From CAYNEO01 sp964396245 (lineage in GTDB: Bacteria; Zixibacteria; MSB-5A5; GN15; FEB-12): a stretch of 64,000 bases of DNA. The notes beneath the pieces are model-generated. The model was given only the letters and a program-made list of their open reading frames with translations, made no database searches and had not been told where the DNA came from. This document shows, one piece after another, positions 8,599 through 18,290 of this stretch. Every line of letters starts with the position of its first letter. Position 1 is the stretch's first letter. Position numbers and translations under genes: made by a program. The stretch spans positions 1 through 64,000 of the forward strand of contig CAYNEO010000014.1 of assembly GCA_964396245.1 (NCBI GenBank), read 5' to 3'.

Positions 8599-9345
8599 AT
8601 GGACCATGCCATCGTCGAGGAACACGGCGATATAGCCGTCTTGCGCCTGAACAACGGCGTAACCAATGCTATCAACGGCGCCACCGTGCACAATCTCTCG
8701 GAGGCGTTCGATGAAATCGAAAACAGCTTTCGGGGATTGGTCTTGGCCGGCGGCGAGAAATTCTTCTCCATCGGTTTCGACCTTCCCACCATACTTCTTT
8801 TCACCCGTTCTGAGATGGCGGAGTTCTTTGCCGATTTCAACGCCCTCTCGGCCGGCCTCTACACCTGTGGCGTCCCGACCTGCTGCGCCCTCCGCGGGCA
8901 CGCGACAGCCGGCGGCTGTATCCTGGCGCTCGCCTGTGATTACCGTATCGCCGCCTCCGGAAGAAAACTAATCGGGTTGAACGAGGCAAAGCTCGGCGTG
9001 CCGGTGCCGTTTTTCGCCGATCTCCTCCTGCGACAACTTGTCGATGACCGCGTCGCCACCGATATGCTCTACACCGGCGAGTTCCTCACCTCCTCCGAGG
9101 CCGAACAGGTCGGGCTGATCGACCTCGTGTGCGATCAGGAGGAGGTCGAGCAGCGCGCGATTGAGAAAGTGCAAGCCCTGACCACGGTCTCCGGGTCCGC
9201 CTTCAAGGCCATCAAGTCCAACCGCGTTGAAGCCGTCATACGCCGGTATGATCGGCAACGGGAAGCGAAGGACGGCTATTTTCTGGATTGCTGGTTCAGC
9301 GATACGGCGCAAATGGCGCTCAAGGAAGCCTCGGCCAGATTCTAG
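8599..9345 (+). CDS. Enoyl-CoA hydratase/isomerase family protein
   Basis: A 248-residue crotonase-fold protein acting on acyl-CoA thioesters. The first oxyanion-hole segment is seen as AGGEKFFSIGFDL and the second as RGHATAGGCILALACDYRIA. NEAKLGVPVP stands where family members have the loop before the trimer contacts. The usual catalytic glutamate after the second oxyanion loop is not obvious, so the reaction (hydratase, isomerase or other) is left open. It lies 42 bp after the aminotransferase, on the same strand, with a GGAGGGTGA ribosome binding site, and could share its transcript. No other beta-oxidation gene is near. Confidence 0.8.
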   Translation: MDHAIVEEHGDIAVLRLNNGVTNAINGATVHNLSEAFDEIENSFRGLVLAGGEKFFSIGFDLPTILLFTRSEMAEFFADFNALSAGLYTCGVPTCCALRGHATAGGCILALACDYRIAASGRKLIGLNEAKLGVPVPFFADLLLRQLVDDRVATDMLYTGEFLTSSEAEQVGLIDLVCDQEEVEQRAIEKVQALTTVSGSAFKAIKSNRVEAVIRRYDRQREAKDGYFLDCWFSDTAQMALKEASARF

Positions 9346-9458
9346 TGCCCCCGAACGCTACTGATTCTCAGCCCGGCCGCGCAACCTCTCGTGTCCGCCT
9401 TCGTACATAAATCATGGAGCAATAAGTCCTATAACCCGAACAGGAGGAAAACCGGCAA

Positions 9459-10739
9459 ATGAGCAAATTGTTATCGGTTGTAACAGTATTGCTCGGGGTG
9501 TTAATGCTAACGGGCGCGGCCGTCGCCCAGGACACAGCAAACACGGTCACAGTCTCACCGATAAACGACCATCTCTACATGATCACATGCCTTGGCGGCG
9601 AGGAACTCAATCTCCCTCCGTACACGGCCAACATCATTGCTTCCGTCGGACCGGATGGTCTGTTGCTGATCGATGACGGCTTTCGGTCGACAGCAGAGGA
9701 ACTCCGGGACACGCTGATGCGACTCAGTCCCGCCGGCAAGCGGATAATCATCAATACCCATTATCACGGCGACCACGTCTCGGGCAACCAGGCGCTGCGG
9801 GACAATGCCGTCATTCTGGCTCATCGCAACGTGTTGGATCGTCTGTCCGGGTACTACTTCAACCTTCCCGGTCCGCCCGATCCGAACCGGCCGCATGTCG
9901 GCTTCGACGACTCCCTTGTCCTGCATTTCAACAATGAAACCGTCCGCGTCATCCACGCGCCGGGCTGTCACACCGATGGTGATGTATACGTGCACTTTGT
10001 CGAATCCAACATTGTCTTCGTTGGCGACCTCGTGTTCGCGGATGCCACCCCCTATGTCGATCTCGGGGCGGGCGGAAGCGTGAAAGGCTCCATCGTCCAG
10101 GTCAACAATTTCATCGACGAATACTCCGACGACATCACATTCATTCCGGCGCACGGCCGACCGTGTACGCGGGATGATCTGCGGGAATACGTCGGCATGC
10201 TGACCGGCACCACCGAGGCCGTGCGGGCCGCAATCGCCAAAGGTCAAACGGTCGATCAGATGGTGGAATCCGAAGTGCTGGCTGCTTACAAGAGTTGGGA
10301 AGGGAACTTTCCGACTACTTCTCTTGCCATGTGGACCCGGACGGTCAATACCGAACTCAGGGATTTGGTGAACGCCAGGCCTTCGGTGTGCGATCCGCTG
10401 ACAGCCACGCTCGTCGACGGGACGGGCAGGGATGCTGTCGGCCATTACCATAAACTGAAAGCGGCGGCCGCCGATGCGTACAATTTCAGCGAACGGCAGA
10501 TAAACATGCTCGGCTATCAGCTGCTGTTCAGAGACCGTGTCGACGACGCGGTTGCCGTGCTGAAACTGAACATGGAGGAATACCCGGAATCGTTCAATGT
10601 GTACGACAGCTATGGCGAGGCGCTGATGATCAGCGGCGACACGGCCAATGCCATTGTCAATTACGAAAAATCGCTTGAGCTGAATGCCGATAATACCAAC
10701 GCTACCGACATGCTGAAAAAACTCCGCCACGAGTTGTAA
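9459..10739 (+). CDS. Secreted metallo-beta-lactamase-fold hydrolase with TPR tail
   Basis: A 426-residue exported zinc hydrolase. A signal peptide is present (SKLLSVVTVLLGVLMLTGAA, cut near AVA-QD). The metallo-beta-lactamase core carries the metal motif THYHGDH (100-106: H101, H103, D105, H106), a later histidine in APGCHTDGD, an aspartate in FVGDLVF and a final histidine in PAHGRP. The last 80 residues read as one or two TPR repeats (AVLKLNMEEYPESFNVYDSYGEA, then DTANAIVNYEKSLELNADN; segments given separately), a common C-terminal addition in this subgroup. Substrate unknown. The ATG follows AGGAGGAAAACC. A hairpin terminator follows (10772-10812), overlapping the end of the convergent gene. 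Confidence 0.85.
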   Translation: MSKLLSVVTVLLGVLMLTGAAVAQDTANTVTVSPINDHLYMITCLGGEELNLPPYTANIIASVGPDGLLLIDDGFRSTAEELRDTLMRLSPAGKRIIINTHYHGDHVSGNQALRDNAVILAHRNVLDRLSGYYFNLPGPPDPNRPHVGFDDSLVLHFNNETVRVIHAPGCHTDGDVYVHFVESNIVFVGDLVFADATPYVDLGAGGSVKGSIVQVNNFIDEYSDDITFIPAHGRPCTRDDLREYVGMLTGTTEAVRAAIAKGQTVDQMVESEVLAAYKSWEGNFPTTSLAMWTRTVNTELRDLVNARPSVCDPLTATLVDGTGRDAVGHYHKLKAAAADAYNFSERQINMLGYQLLFRDRVDDAVAVLKLNMEEYPESFNVYDSYGEALMISGDTANAIVNYEKSLELNADNTNATDMLKKLRHEL

Positions 10740-10771
10740 CCGGATAACCCCGGCATTCAGCAAGCGGGATG

Positions 10772-10812
10772 GCGGATCACCGGCGAGTTCATTCACGCTG
10801 TGATCCGCTTTT
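10772..10812 (+). terminator. Rho-independent terminator of the hydrolase gene
   Basis: Stem GCGGATCAC (10772-10780) / GTGATCCGC (10800-10808), perfect over 9 bp with a 19-nt loop and followed by TTTT. It overlaps the last codons of the convergent DUF5700-type gene. Confidence 0.7.
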
Positions 10813-12342
10813 CATTATCGCGGCAAGCGAATCGATTTTCCTGAGCATGGCCGGGTCGAACCGCGCACCTTCAGATTCCGGGGCCTCCGACACTATCCGC
10901 TCATAATACATGAAGAAAAACGGACTTCCCTGCTGCAGCAGCTTACCGAGCATAGCGTGACCGCCGCGATCGACTATTTGCCGGCTCATCGCATAACCAA
11001 GACCGTAGAACGGTCCGTTGGATTTGAGCCCCCGGTTGAGCAGAGACTCGGCCGTATCGAGATTATGAGCGACATACGCCGCGGTATACAGCGAATCGAG
11101 AATACTGTATCCCGTCTGCATCTTTAGCGTCTCGTCCCACGTGCTGTCAACGCCGCCGACATAGGTCGCCGTCCCTTCGAGCATCACGTAACTGATCGTC
11201 TCATAGAACTTCCGGTCGTCCGGGGACTTAAACCCGTAGAACACGAGGTCATCGAAAGAAGTGGGAGACCGTGACACCCGGGAAGAATCCACCGGGCAGA
11301 TGCGCAGTTGAAGCCGATGAAATGTCTCGTGCGTGATCGAGCGGAGCATCTGTGAGTACCGGTCCTTGAACTGCACGATATTCGTTCCGAGACCATACGA
11401 AGTTGCCCAGCTCCGGATTCCCCAGTTGACCGCGAAACCGATACGTTCCGAGAAAGCGATGTCTGCCGGCGCGAACTCGTACATGCGGCCGAGTATATAG
11501 TCTCCAATATCGCCGCGGTGCGTTTCAAGATTCACCAGCAGGCGCGCATACTGCACACGATTCAGGTACAGATCGGCCAGGCAGAAATCATTCCACGGAT
11601 TCAGCCACTTCCATACCTGGTCGACCGGCGCCGTACTCGCCGAGCGAAAAATGAACTCGGCCATGTCGCCGGTGTCGGGCAACGGTTCGGGAACGTAGCC
11701 AAGGTTGCGGCGATGCTCCAGCATATTGACCACGATGCCCGTTGCCGCAAGTGAATCCGCTTCCTCGCGGGTAGTCGTGCCCCGGTCATACAAGTCCAGC
11801 AGGGAGTGAATCAGACTCAGGTCGATGTCAACCGACCACCGCGGGGGGCGGGTATACGTCTCCGGGAGCGAAAACGCCTCGCCGGAAAAGTCGAGCGGGT
11901 ACTGGAAATTCGACCCGGCGATGATCGTGGAGTTATGATCCCTAATACCGGACAAAAAGACAGCGCACTCGAGAATGCCCTCAAAGTCCTCAGGCACCGG
12001 AATTGTGTTCGAATCGGCAAAGTATTGCGGGATGATCCCGTAGAAGCCGCCGCCCCGCTCGGACTGATTCTTTTCGATCGCAGACAGCCGATAAATGTCA
12101 TCAGGCTGCTTCAAACGAGACAGCTGACCCAGCAGAAACCGCGCATCCTCCATGGAGAGACTCGCCTGCAGCGAGTCGATCTTCGCGGTTACCGACGGTG
12201 ATTTCAGCTCCAGGCGCAAGTCATCCCACTGCCATTCGGACTGGAAATCGAATGGACCCTTACGATCTTTTTCCTCCGAGACTACCGCACCGGCCAGGAC
12301 TACTGCCGATGCGGCGACGACAGCTAAACAGCGCGAAAGCAT
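10789..12342 (-). CDS. Exported putative zinc peptidase (DUF5700-like)
   Basis: A 517-residue exported protein with an N-terminal signal segment (LAVVAASAVVLAGAVV). An HExxH zinc-protease motif is present as HETFH (H338, E339, H342) in ITHETFHRLQLR, and a candidate third ligand glutamate lies about 50 residues later in MLEGTATYVGG, which fits a gluzincin arrangement. The general layout and length recall DUF5700, annotated as putative zinc-dependent peptidases. Activity and substrate are inferred only. There is no strong Shine-Dalgarno before the ATG. The DsrE-like gene ends 31 bp upstream on the same strand, so the two are probably co-transcribed. Confidence 0.68.
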   Translation of the reverse strand: MLSRCLAVVAASAVVLAGAVVSEEKDRKGPFDFQSEWQWDDLRLELKSPSVTAKIDSLQASLSMEDARFLLGQLSRLKQPDDIYRLSAIEKNQSERGGGFYGIIPQYFADSNTIPVPEDFEGILECAVFLSGIRDHNSTIIAGSNFQYPLDFSGEAFSLPETYTRPPRWSVDIDLSLIHSLLDLYDRGTTTREEADSLAATGIVVNMLEHRRNLGYVPEPLPDTGDMAEFIFRSASTAPVDQVWKWLNPWNDFCLADLYLNRVQYARLLVNLETHRGDIGDYILGRMYEFAPADIAFSERIGFAVNWGIRSWATSYGLGTNIVQFKDRYSQMLRSITHETFHRLQLRICPVDSSRVSRSPTSFDDLVFYGFKSPDDRKFYETISYVMLEGTATYVGGVDSTWDETLKMQTGYSILDSLYTAAYVAHNLDTAESLLNRGLKSNGPFYGLGYAMSRQIVDRGGHAMLGKLLQQGSPFFFMYYERIVSEAPESEGARFDPAMLRKIDSLAAIMKSGSQRE

Positions 12343-12373
12343 GTCGGAAGACTATTCTCGCGGCAGACTTTTG

Positions 12374-12925
12374 TCAAGGCATTAGGGCATAGCCCATCAA
12401 CTGGTATGTGGGCAGGACAACCTGCGCGGAGAGCGCAATGGTGATATCCTTGTTCACCCAGTCGTGCTGGTACTCGAAATCACCCAGTGACTGCCCGCAG
12501 ACATACAGTTGCACACCGGCCTTCTTGAGTTCGCTGATAAGCTTGATATTCGGGTTATCCTTACCGAACTTCGCCTTGTACTGGTCATTGTTCAGCACGA
12601 TGGGCGTCGCCGCGCTGTGAATGATTGCAACCACTTTCATCTTGTCCGGCTTCATTCCCGCGACCGCAAACACGTTGACAAGACGGCCGACATGAGCCAG
12701 CTGAAAGTTGTACTTGTCGGCTCCTTCGGTCTTGTCCATGCCGACGTCGCAGATAATCTTGTACTGCAGGCTGGTATCGGGCTGAACGGCGGCATCCGGC
12801 AGCGGAATTGCCGGGCCGTAACCTTCGATGACCGGATATTGCCAGTTTGGCTTCTGCGCCGTTGCGACGCACGAAATGCCGGCGACAACTGCCACCGCGA
12901 CAATCAAGCGTACTGCTGCTTTCAC
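12374..12925 (-). CDS. Exported DsrE-like protein
   Basis: A 183-residue protein starting at a GTG, supported by TCAGGAGGT 5 bp before it. A signal peptide is visible (AAVRLIVAVAVVAGISCVATA). The mature domain has the DsrE/DsrF-like alternation: MKVVAIIHSAATPIVLN, then NIKLISELKKAGVQLYVCGQS, with a conserved cysteine in VCGQS that in sulfur-relay relatives carries persulfide. Periplasmic members of this fold are common and mostly uncharacterised. The second cysteine, in KIICDVG, is near the N-terminal strand. It lies upstream of the DUF5700-type gene, 31 bp apart. Confidence 0.75.
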   Translation of the reverse strand: MKAAVRLIVAVAVVAGISCVATAQKPNWQYPVIEGYGPAIPLPDAAVQPDTSLQYKIICDVGMDKTEGADKYNFQLAHVGRLVNVFAVAGMKPDKMKVVAIIHSAATPIVLNNDQYKAKFGKDNPNIKLISELKKAGVQLYVCGQSLGDFEYQHDWVNKDITIALSAQVVLPTYQLMGYALMP

Positions 12926-13276
12926 AACTACCTCCTGAAAAAAACGGATATGCTGTTTGCCACTGGTGATCGAAGATGAGAATAGCGGGGTGGTCCCGTT
13001 GAGGTTATGTGGTGCTGAACCGTTCGGTGTTCATGCCACTTACGCCGTCGGTCGGTCGATGGGCGGGCGGTGAGTTGACGGCCTGTCTTCCAGAAACAAC
13101 CCTTCGCGAACAGCGGTTCCGGGATTCGTCCTGAGATCCTGAGGCACCGCTGGAAAACGCAATGATCGGCCGGCGAACACGGATTATCCGGGTCCCCGAA
13201 GTTTATGGTTGACATACTATCAAACAACCGGCCAACTTGACGTCATATCCCATCCATAAACAGGAGGAATCGTCAC
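12926..13276. other. Divergent intergenic region
   Basis: A 351-bp gap between the divergent DsrE-like gene and the DUF1761 gene. It must hold both promoters, but I cannot assign convincing -35/-10 pairs. A TTGACA occurs near 13208 without a good -10 at the right distance. No gene is supported here. Confidence 0.35.
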
Positions 13277-13687
13277 ATGGAACCAATCGGCATCAACTAT
13301 CTGTCGGTACTCGTTGCCGGCGTAGCCTACATGGTTCTCGGCGCCATCTGGTATTCGTCGGCCATATTCGGGAAAGCCTGGATGAAAGGGATAGGCAAAA
13401 CCAAAGAACAGGTTACCCGGAACTTTTCCGTGGTGAGCTATATCTGGACTTTGATCGCCTCGTTCGTACTGGCTTACGGCGTCGCCCGGATCATGCTCTG
13501 GCACGGCACGACGACTATCGGCGGCGGCGTGCTTGTCGGCGTGCTGGTCGGCGTCTGTTTCGTCCTCACCACGTTCAGCATCAACGACAGCTTCGAGCGC
13601 CGGCCCCTGGGCCTGACCATTGGAAATATCCTCTATCACATGATCGGACTGGTCATAGTCGGAATAATCATCGCTGCCTGGAAATAA
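13277..13687 (+). CDS. DUF1761 family membrane protein
   Basis: A 136-residue integral membrane protein with about four hydrophobic helices (near 8-28, 52-72, 78-100 and 115-134). The opening (INYLSVLVAGVAYMVLGAIWYS, then FGKAWMKGIGKTKEQ) is the characteristic start of DUF1761, a small inner-membrane family of unknown function. The ATG is preceded by CAGGAGGAATCGTCAC. It is monocistronic, with an 11-bp hairpin 23 bp after the stop. Confidence 0.82.
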   Translation: MEPIGINYLSVLVAGVAYMVLGAIWYSSAIFGKAWMKGIGKTKEQVTRNFSVVSYIWTLIASFVLAYGVARIMLWHGTTTIGGGVLVGVLVGVCFVLTTFSINDSFERRPLGLTIGNILYHMIGLVIVGIIIAAWK

Positions 13688-13709
13688 AGGCGGCCGACCG
13701 GAAAGTGAA

Positions 13710-13737
13710 CGGCTGTCGGGCCTTTACCCGACAGCCG
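13710..13737. terminator. Hairpin between convergent genes
   Basis: Perfect 11-bp stem CGGCTGTCGGG / CCCGACAGCCG with a CCTTTA loop, located between the DUF1761 gene and the convergent histidine kinase gene. It has no U-run on the plus side, but its position fits a bidirectional terminator. Its core is shared with the palindrome at 30319-30341. Confidence 0.55.
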
Positions 13738-13781
13738 CAGCATAAGACGAACTTGTCTTAATCCGCTATCGGTCTTGATGG

Positions 13782-16700
13782 CTATAACTGGAAATAGAAG
13801 GTGGCGCCTTTTTCCACTTCACCTTCCGCCCACACGCGTCCGCCGTGAAGGTCGATAATTCGCTGCACCAGCGGCAGACCGACACCCGTGCCGGGGAAAT
13901 CGGTTACCGAGTGCAGCCGCTGGAACGGCAGGAACAGCTTCTCGGAGAACTTCATGTCAAATCCCGCACCGTCATCCCGGACAAAAAACGTCGTGCTCCC
14001 GTCGACCTGCGTTCGGCCGAACTCAATCCGGGCGGTCGGGTGTTTCGAGGTAAACTTCCACGAATTGCGGAAAAGATTCTCGATGACAAGGTTGAGGAGC
14101 AGCCGGTCGCCGTGTGCCGTCATCCCGTCTTCGATAACGAACGTGACGTCCCGCTCCGGCTCCGAGTCCTCAATCGTTTCGGCTATATCATGCGCCATCG
14201 CGGTAAGGTCAATATCCTCGCGATTGACCGCCGCCCGTGACACACGGGACAGTTGCAGCAGGTCGTCAATGAGCTGTGCCATCCTTTCACTGGCCGCGCG
14301 AACTCGATTGAGATAATCCCGGCCGTCTTCATCGAGCCTGTCGCCGTAATCCTCGAGCAGCGCCAGGCTGAAACCGTTGATGCTGCGGAGGGGCGCGCGC
14401 AGGTCATGAGACACTGAATAGCTGAAAGCCTCCAGCTCCTTGTTGGTTTCCGCCAGCCGTGCGGCATGCCGCGCAAGCATCTCGTTCATGGCTTTCATGT
14501 CTTCTTCGGCATGCTTGCGATCCGTGATATCAATGGCGGCCGATGTCACGCCGATGACCTCCCCGTCCTGATCCCGCAGCGGTTCGGCGGTCAGGTCAAA
14601 ATAGTGCATGCCGTCGGCAAGCCTCAGCGGTACTTCTTCTCTGATTCCCGCACCGGTGTCCAGCACCCGTTGTTTGGCTGTGGACCACTCCAATGCACCC
14701 TCGGCGGGATTCACTTCCTCCATACGCCTTCCAAGCAATTTCCCCAGCTGGAGGTCTCTGGGTGCGTTGCTCACCCATGTATACCGAAGGTCGCAGTCAA
14801 CCATGGCCACCGAGATTTTGGAATTAGTGATGGCCACGCGGAACCTCTCCTCGGTTTCACGCAGCGCCCGTTCAGCCTGCTTCTGGGCGGTAATATTGCG
14901 GGCGGTAGTCGCAGCCGCCACAACCTGACCCTCTTTATTTTTGATAGGCGAGATGGTAAGGGATACCAGAATACGTTCGCCGTTCTTGCGGACACGGATG
15001 GTCTCGAATTGTTCGATTCTCTCCCCGCGCTCCAGTTTCGCGACAATTTCGTCCTCCTCATCCTCCTTGTCAGGGGGTATCATGACCGTTATCGGCTGAC
15101 CGATAATCTCTCCTGCCGAATAGCCGTACATTCGTTCGGCGCCCGGATTCCACGTGCTGATTGTGCCGTCGATGGCCTTGGTGATCATGGCATCGGACGA
15201 CGACTCGACAATCGCCGCCAGACGGGACTTCGAATCAAAAGCGACTTTCTGGTCGGTAGTATCGTAGATCATGCCGACCATACGTATCACCCGGCCGTCG
15301 TGGTCACGTACGACGTCCCCAATTTCCTCTACCCAGCGAACCGTACCGTCGGGCCACACCACCCGATGCTCTTCCTTATAGTGATGTCCTTCGCTAACGC
15401 TGGCCTCCACCGCTTTTGTAATGCGCGGTTGGTCTTCAGGGTGCACGGTGTCGAAAAAGGTCTGGGCAGCGGTTTCTCGTATGTCTGGCGGCACTCCCAG
15501 TATGAGCGGCACTTCCTCGGACCAGATCAACCGGTCGTTGATAATATCCCAGTCCCAGGCGCCGATATTCGCCAGCCTCTGCGCGAGCTTAAGCCGCTCT
15601 TCACCCTTTTGAACTTCTTCCTGTGCCCTCTTTCGTTCCGTGATGTCGACATTGACGGCTACCGCCCCGACTATATTCTCCTCGGCATCGCGAATAGGCA
15701 GTGCGTAGTTGAGGATCGTCTTCCGCTTTCCGTCGAACGTCTCAATTTCGACTTCTTCCGCCTCGCTTTCTTCGCCTCTCGCTATAGCGCGCGCAAGTCC
15801 CCACTCATGAGCCTCGACTTGACGGCCGGTGTCGGGCCAGAAGGCCTTGTAAGTGCCATAGGACTCCGGCGAGTCCACCATCGGCGTCTCTCCTCCCCAG
15901 ATCGCGCTCGCAGCGGGATTGGCCTGAATCAGCTGCCCTCGGGCGTCTGCGATCAATACCGCTACCGGCAGAGCATTAAGGACCGCCTCGAGTCTCCGGC
16001 GTTCAAGGGCTACCTCCGCATGAATTTCTTCGAGTATCTTGTCGGCGCGGACTTCTTCGGTAACATCGAGCAGTGAAAACACGAGACCCTGCACTGTACC
16101 GTCGGCATCTTTTACGGGTACCAGTGTCCAATCCCAATAGGTCGTGCCGCGTTCCGGTTGATCTATGTATTCGAACGGTTTCTTATGAAATTCCGCTTGC
16201 TCGCCGCTGTCACGAACCTTCGTGAAAATGGCTTCATTTGCCGGATCGGGGAAGAGTTCAAAATGGTTCCTGCCGATCAGTTCCTCCGCCGGCCGCCCGC
16301 ACCCCTCGACATACGCCGAATTGACCCCGACAAAGTTGAAATCCCGGTCAAGGTAGGCGAGTTGCGTGCGCGTGTTCTCCATGATGATATTCAGGATGTC
16401 ACGCTCGCGCTGGACGACGTCGGCCAGCTCCGCAGCCGCCTGTCGTTCCTCGACTAACTGGGCAAGCAGTTGCTCCCGTTCTTCTTCCGCTTGCTTGCGC
16501 TCGGTAATATCGACATTGGCGCCGATGTACGCTGTAATTCTTCCGGCATCATCTCTCACTGCCGTGGCGTATCCGGATATCCAGGTCACTTTACCGTCAG
16601 GAGTTATAAACCGATATTCCTTGCCCCACTTGCCCTCCGATGCCACCATCTGATTCCATGCGCTGGAGACTTCCTCGCGATCATCGGGATGAAGCGCCGC

Positions 16701-18170
16701 AGACCACCCATCGCCCAAAGCTTGTTCGACCGTCATGCCCGCCATGGCACACCAGCGCTGATTGGCATACGTACACTGTCCCTTCTCATTGGTGAGATAG
16801 ATGCCGACCGGGGCGACCTCTGCCAGCGTCCGGAACTGCGCTTCGCTGTTCTTGAGCGCGATTTCGTTGATTTTGCGTTCGGTTATGTCACGCTGATTCG
16901 AAATCAGGCATATCATCCGTCCGTAGGCGTCATTGACGGCGGCCACGGAAGCTTCGGTGATGAAGACCGTGCCGTCTTTCGTGATATTATGCACCTCACC
17001 GTGCCAGGTACCATGCTCTGCCAGGGCCGTCATGATTTCAGTCCGCGTTTTCTGCGCATCAGGTGCGTTGAGGGCTGCAACCTCCTTGCCGATCAGTTCG
17101 CCGCGACCATACCCGAACATCCGTTCAAAGGCCGGATTCGCATAGATGATCGAGCCCTCGGCGGAAACAATCGTCGTCCCGTCGTTACTGGTGTCGACGG
17201 CCTTTTGAAGAATCTCGCGCTGTTCTTCCGCCCGTTTCCGCTCGGTGACATCGTGGGTGATCCCGAGTATCTGCCGTATCCCGCCATGACCATCGAGAAC
17301 CGGTACGTAGGACGCGATAAATGTGTACGTGCCTGATTTCAGGGGCATGGTGCACTCGCCGCTTTGCGGCTGCCGGGTTTCGACCGACTTGATCAACAGT
17401 GGGAGAAAAGACCCGGTCACGTCAGGCGGCAGGATCTCCTCATCCCTCCGGCCGACAATGTCATTCGGTGAGAGCCCCATCAATGCGGCGCCGTAGGAGT
17501 TGATATACTGTATTCGGCGGTCGGCATCATAAAGCACAAACGTCGCCGGGTAATGATCCACCGCCAATCTAAACTGTTGCTGACTTTGCTGAAGGCCCTC
17601 GAGGGCCTCCGCCAGCTCCGCCGTGCGCTCATGCACCCGCATCTCCAGTTCATCGTTCACCTTCTTCAGGGCGGCCTCGGCGCGCTTTTTTCCCTCGATA
17701 TCGCTACTGGTACCGAACCAGTTGGTGATATTGCCTGAAGCGTCCAGCTGCGGTTCGGCGCGCGCCACGAACCACCGGTAGCTCCCGTCCGCCATCCGGT
17801 AACGCACCTCAACTTCGTAGTCTTTTCCCTCGCTCAGGGATTCCTGCCATCTTTTCAGACAGCGATCGACATCATCCGGGTGCAACACTTCCGCCCACGC
17901 TGTCCCGAGCGACTGTTCCCTGGTGCGACCGGTATTCTTGTACCAGACGTCGTTGAGGAACGTGATGTTCCCTTCCGGATCACCGATCCAGAGATAGGCA
18001 GGGACGGTGTTGGCAAGTCGAAGAAACAACTTGCCGGCATCGCACAGGTTCTCTTCGGACTCCTGCGTCAGCAGCGTACCTGTGTCTGTCACCCGTCGTT
18101 TCGGGATTGGCGCCGGCCGGTCCTTGCGGGAAGATCTGTTTCCAGTTTTCTTGCTCTTGCCACCGGACAT
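13782..18170 (-). CDS. Soluble multi-PAS sensor histidine kinase
   Basis: A 1462-residue sensor kinase without a membrane segment or signal peptide. I count nine consecutive PAS/PAC units of 120-135 residues from about residue 45 to 1225; each starts with a helix and a strand such as DGTTIVSAEGSIIYANPAF and most end in a PAC linker of the form DITERK. They are followed by a HisKA dimerisation domain with the phospho-acceptor H1255 in SVSHDLRAP, and a HATPase_c domain with N box NLVIENLFRNSWKF, G1 DDGAGF and G2 GTGVGLPL, ending at the stop. There is no receiver domain and no response regulator gene next door, so it is an orphan kinase. The PAS array suggests integration of several redox or ligand signals in the cytosol. 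Confidence 0.9.
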   Translation of the reverse strand: MSGGKSKKTGNRSSRKDRPAPIPKRRVTDTGTLLTQESEENLCDAGKLFLRLANTVPAYLWIGDPEGNITFLNDVWYKNTGRTREQSLGTAWAEVLHPDDVDRCLKRWQESLSEGKDYEVEVRYRMADGSYRWFVARAEPQLDASGNITNWFGTSSDIEGKKRAEAALKKVNDELEMRVHERTAELAEALEGLQQSQQQFRLAVDHYPATFVLYDADRRIQYINSYGAALMGLSPNDIVGRRDEEILPPDVTGSFLPLLIKSVETRQPQSGECTMPLKSGTYTFIASYVPVLDGHGGIRQILGITHDVTERKRAEEQREILQKAVDTSNDGTTIVSAEGSIIYANPAFERMFGYGRGELIGKEVAALNAPDAQKTRTEIMTALAEHGTWHGEVHNITKDGTVFITEASVAAVNDAYGRMICLISNQRDITERKINEIALKNSEAQFRTLAEVAPVGIYLTNEKGQCTYANQRWCAMAGMTVEQALGDGWSAALHPDDREEVSSAWNQMVASEGKWGKEYRFITPDGKVTWISGYATAVRDDAGRITAYIGANVDITERKQAEEEREQLLAQLVEERQAAAELADVVQRERDILNIIMENTRTQLAYLDRDFNFVGVNSAYVEGCGRPAEELIGRNHFELFPDPANEAIFTKVRDSGEQAEFHKKPFEYIDQPERGTTYWDWTLVPVKDADGTVQGLVFSLLDVTEEVRADKILEEIHAEVALERRRLEAVLNALPVAVLIADARGQLIQANPAASAIWGGETPMVDSPESYGTYKAFWPDTGRQVEAHEWGLARAIARGEESEAEEVEIETFDGKRKTILNYALPIRDAEENIVGAVAVNVDITERKRAQEEVQKGEERLKLAQRLANIGAWDWDIINDRLIWSEEVPLILGVPPDIRETAAQTFFDTVHPEDQPRITKAVEASVSEGHHYKEEHRVVWPDGTVRWVEEIGDVVRDHDGRVIRMVGMIYDTTDQKVAFDSKSRLAAIVESSSDAMITKAIDGTISTWNPGAERMYGYSAGEIIGQPITVMIPPDKEDEEDEIVAKLERGERIEQFETIRVRKNGERILVSLTISPIKNKEGQVVAAATTARNITAQKQAERALRETEERFRVAITNSKISVAMVDCDLRYTWVSNAPRDLQLGKLLGRRMEEVNPAEGALEWSTAKQRVLDTGAGIREEVPLRLADGMHYFDLTAEPLRDQDGEVIGVTSAAIDITDRKHAEEDMKAMNEMLARHAARLAETNKELEAFSYSVSHDLRAPLRSINGFSLALLEDYGDRLDEDGRDYLNRVRAASERMAQLIDDLLQLSRVSRAAVNREDIDLTAMAHDIAETIEDSEPERDVTFVIEDGMTAHGDRLLLNLVIENLFRNSWKFTSKHPTARIEFGRTQVDGSTTFFVRDDGAGFDMKFSEKLFLPFQRLHSVTDFPGTGVGLPLVQRIIDLHGGRVWAEGEVEKGATFYFQL

Positions 18171-18290
18171 GGAAACTCCTCTTGTGCGAGTCTATGGGCA
18201 GTAATCAGTGTTATCTAATCTTATATGATAGCAGGCGGGCGACGGTTCGGCAACCGTCATATTCTTCATAATGGTATGGGTAAAACTGCA

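Noticed and set aside
14466..16076. 536-codon frame opposite the histidine kinase
   Set aside because: Antisense to PAS domains with clear homology, with no initiation signal and no recognisable domain.
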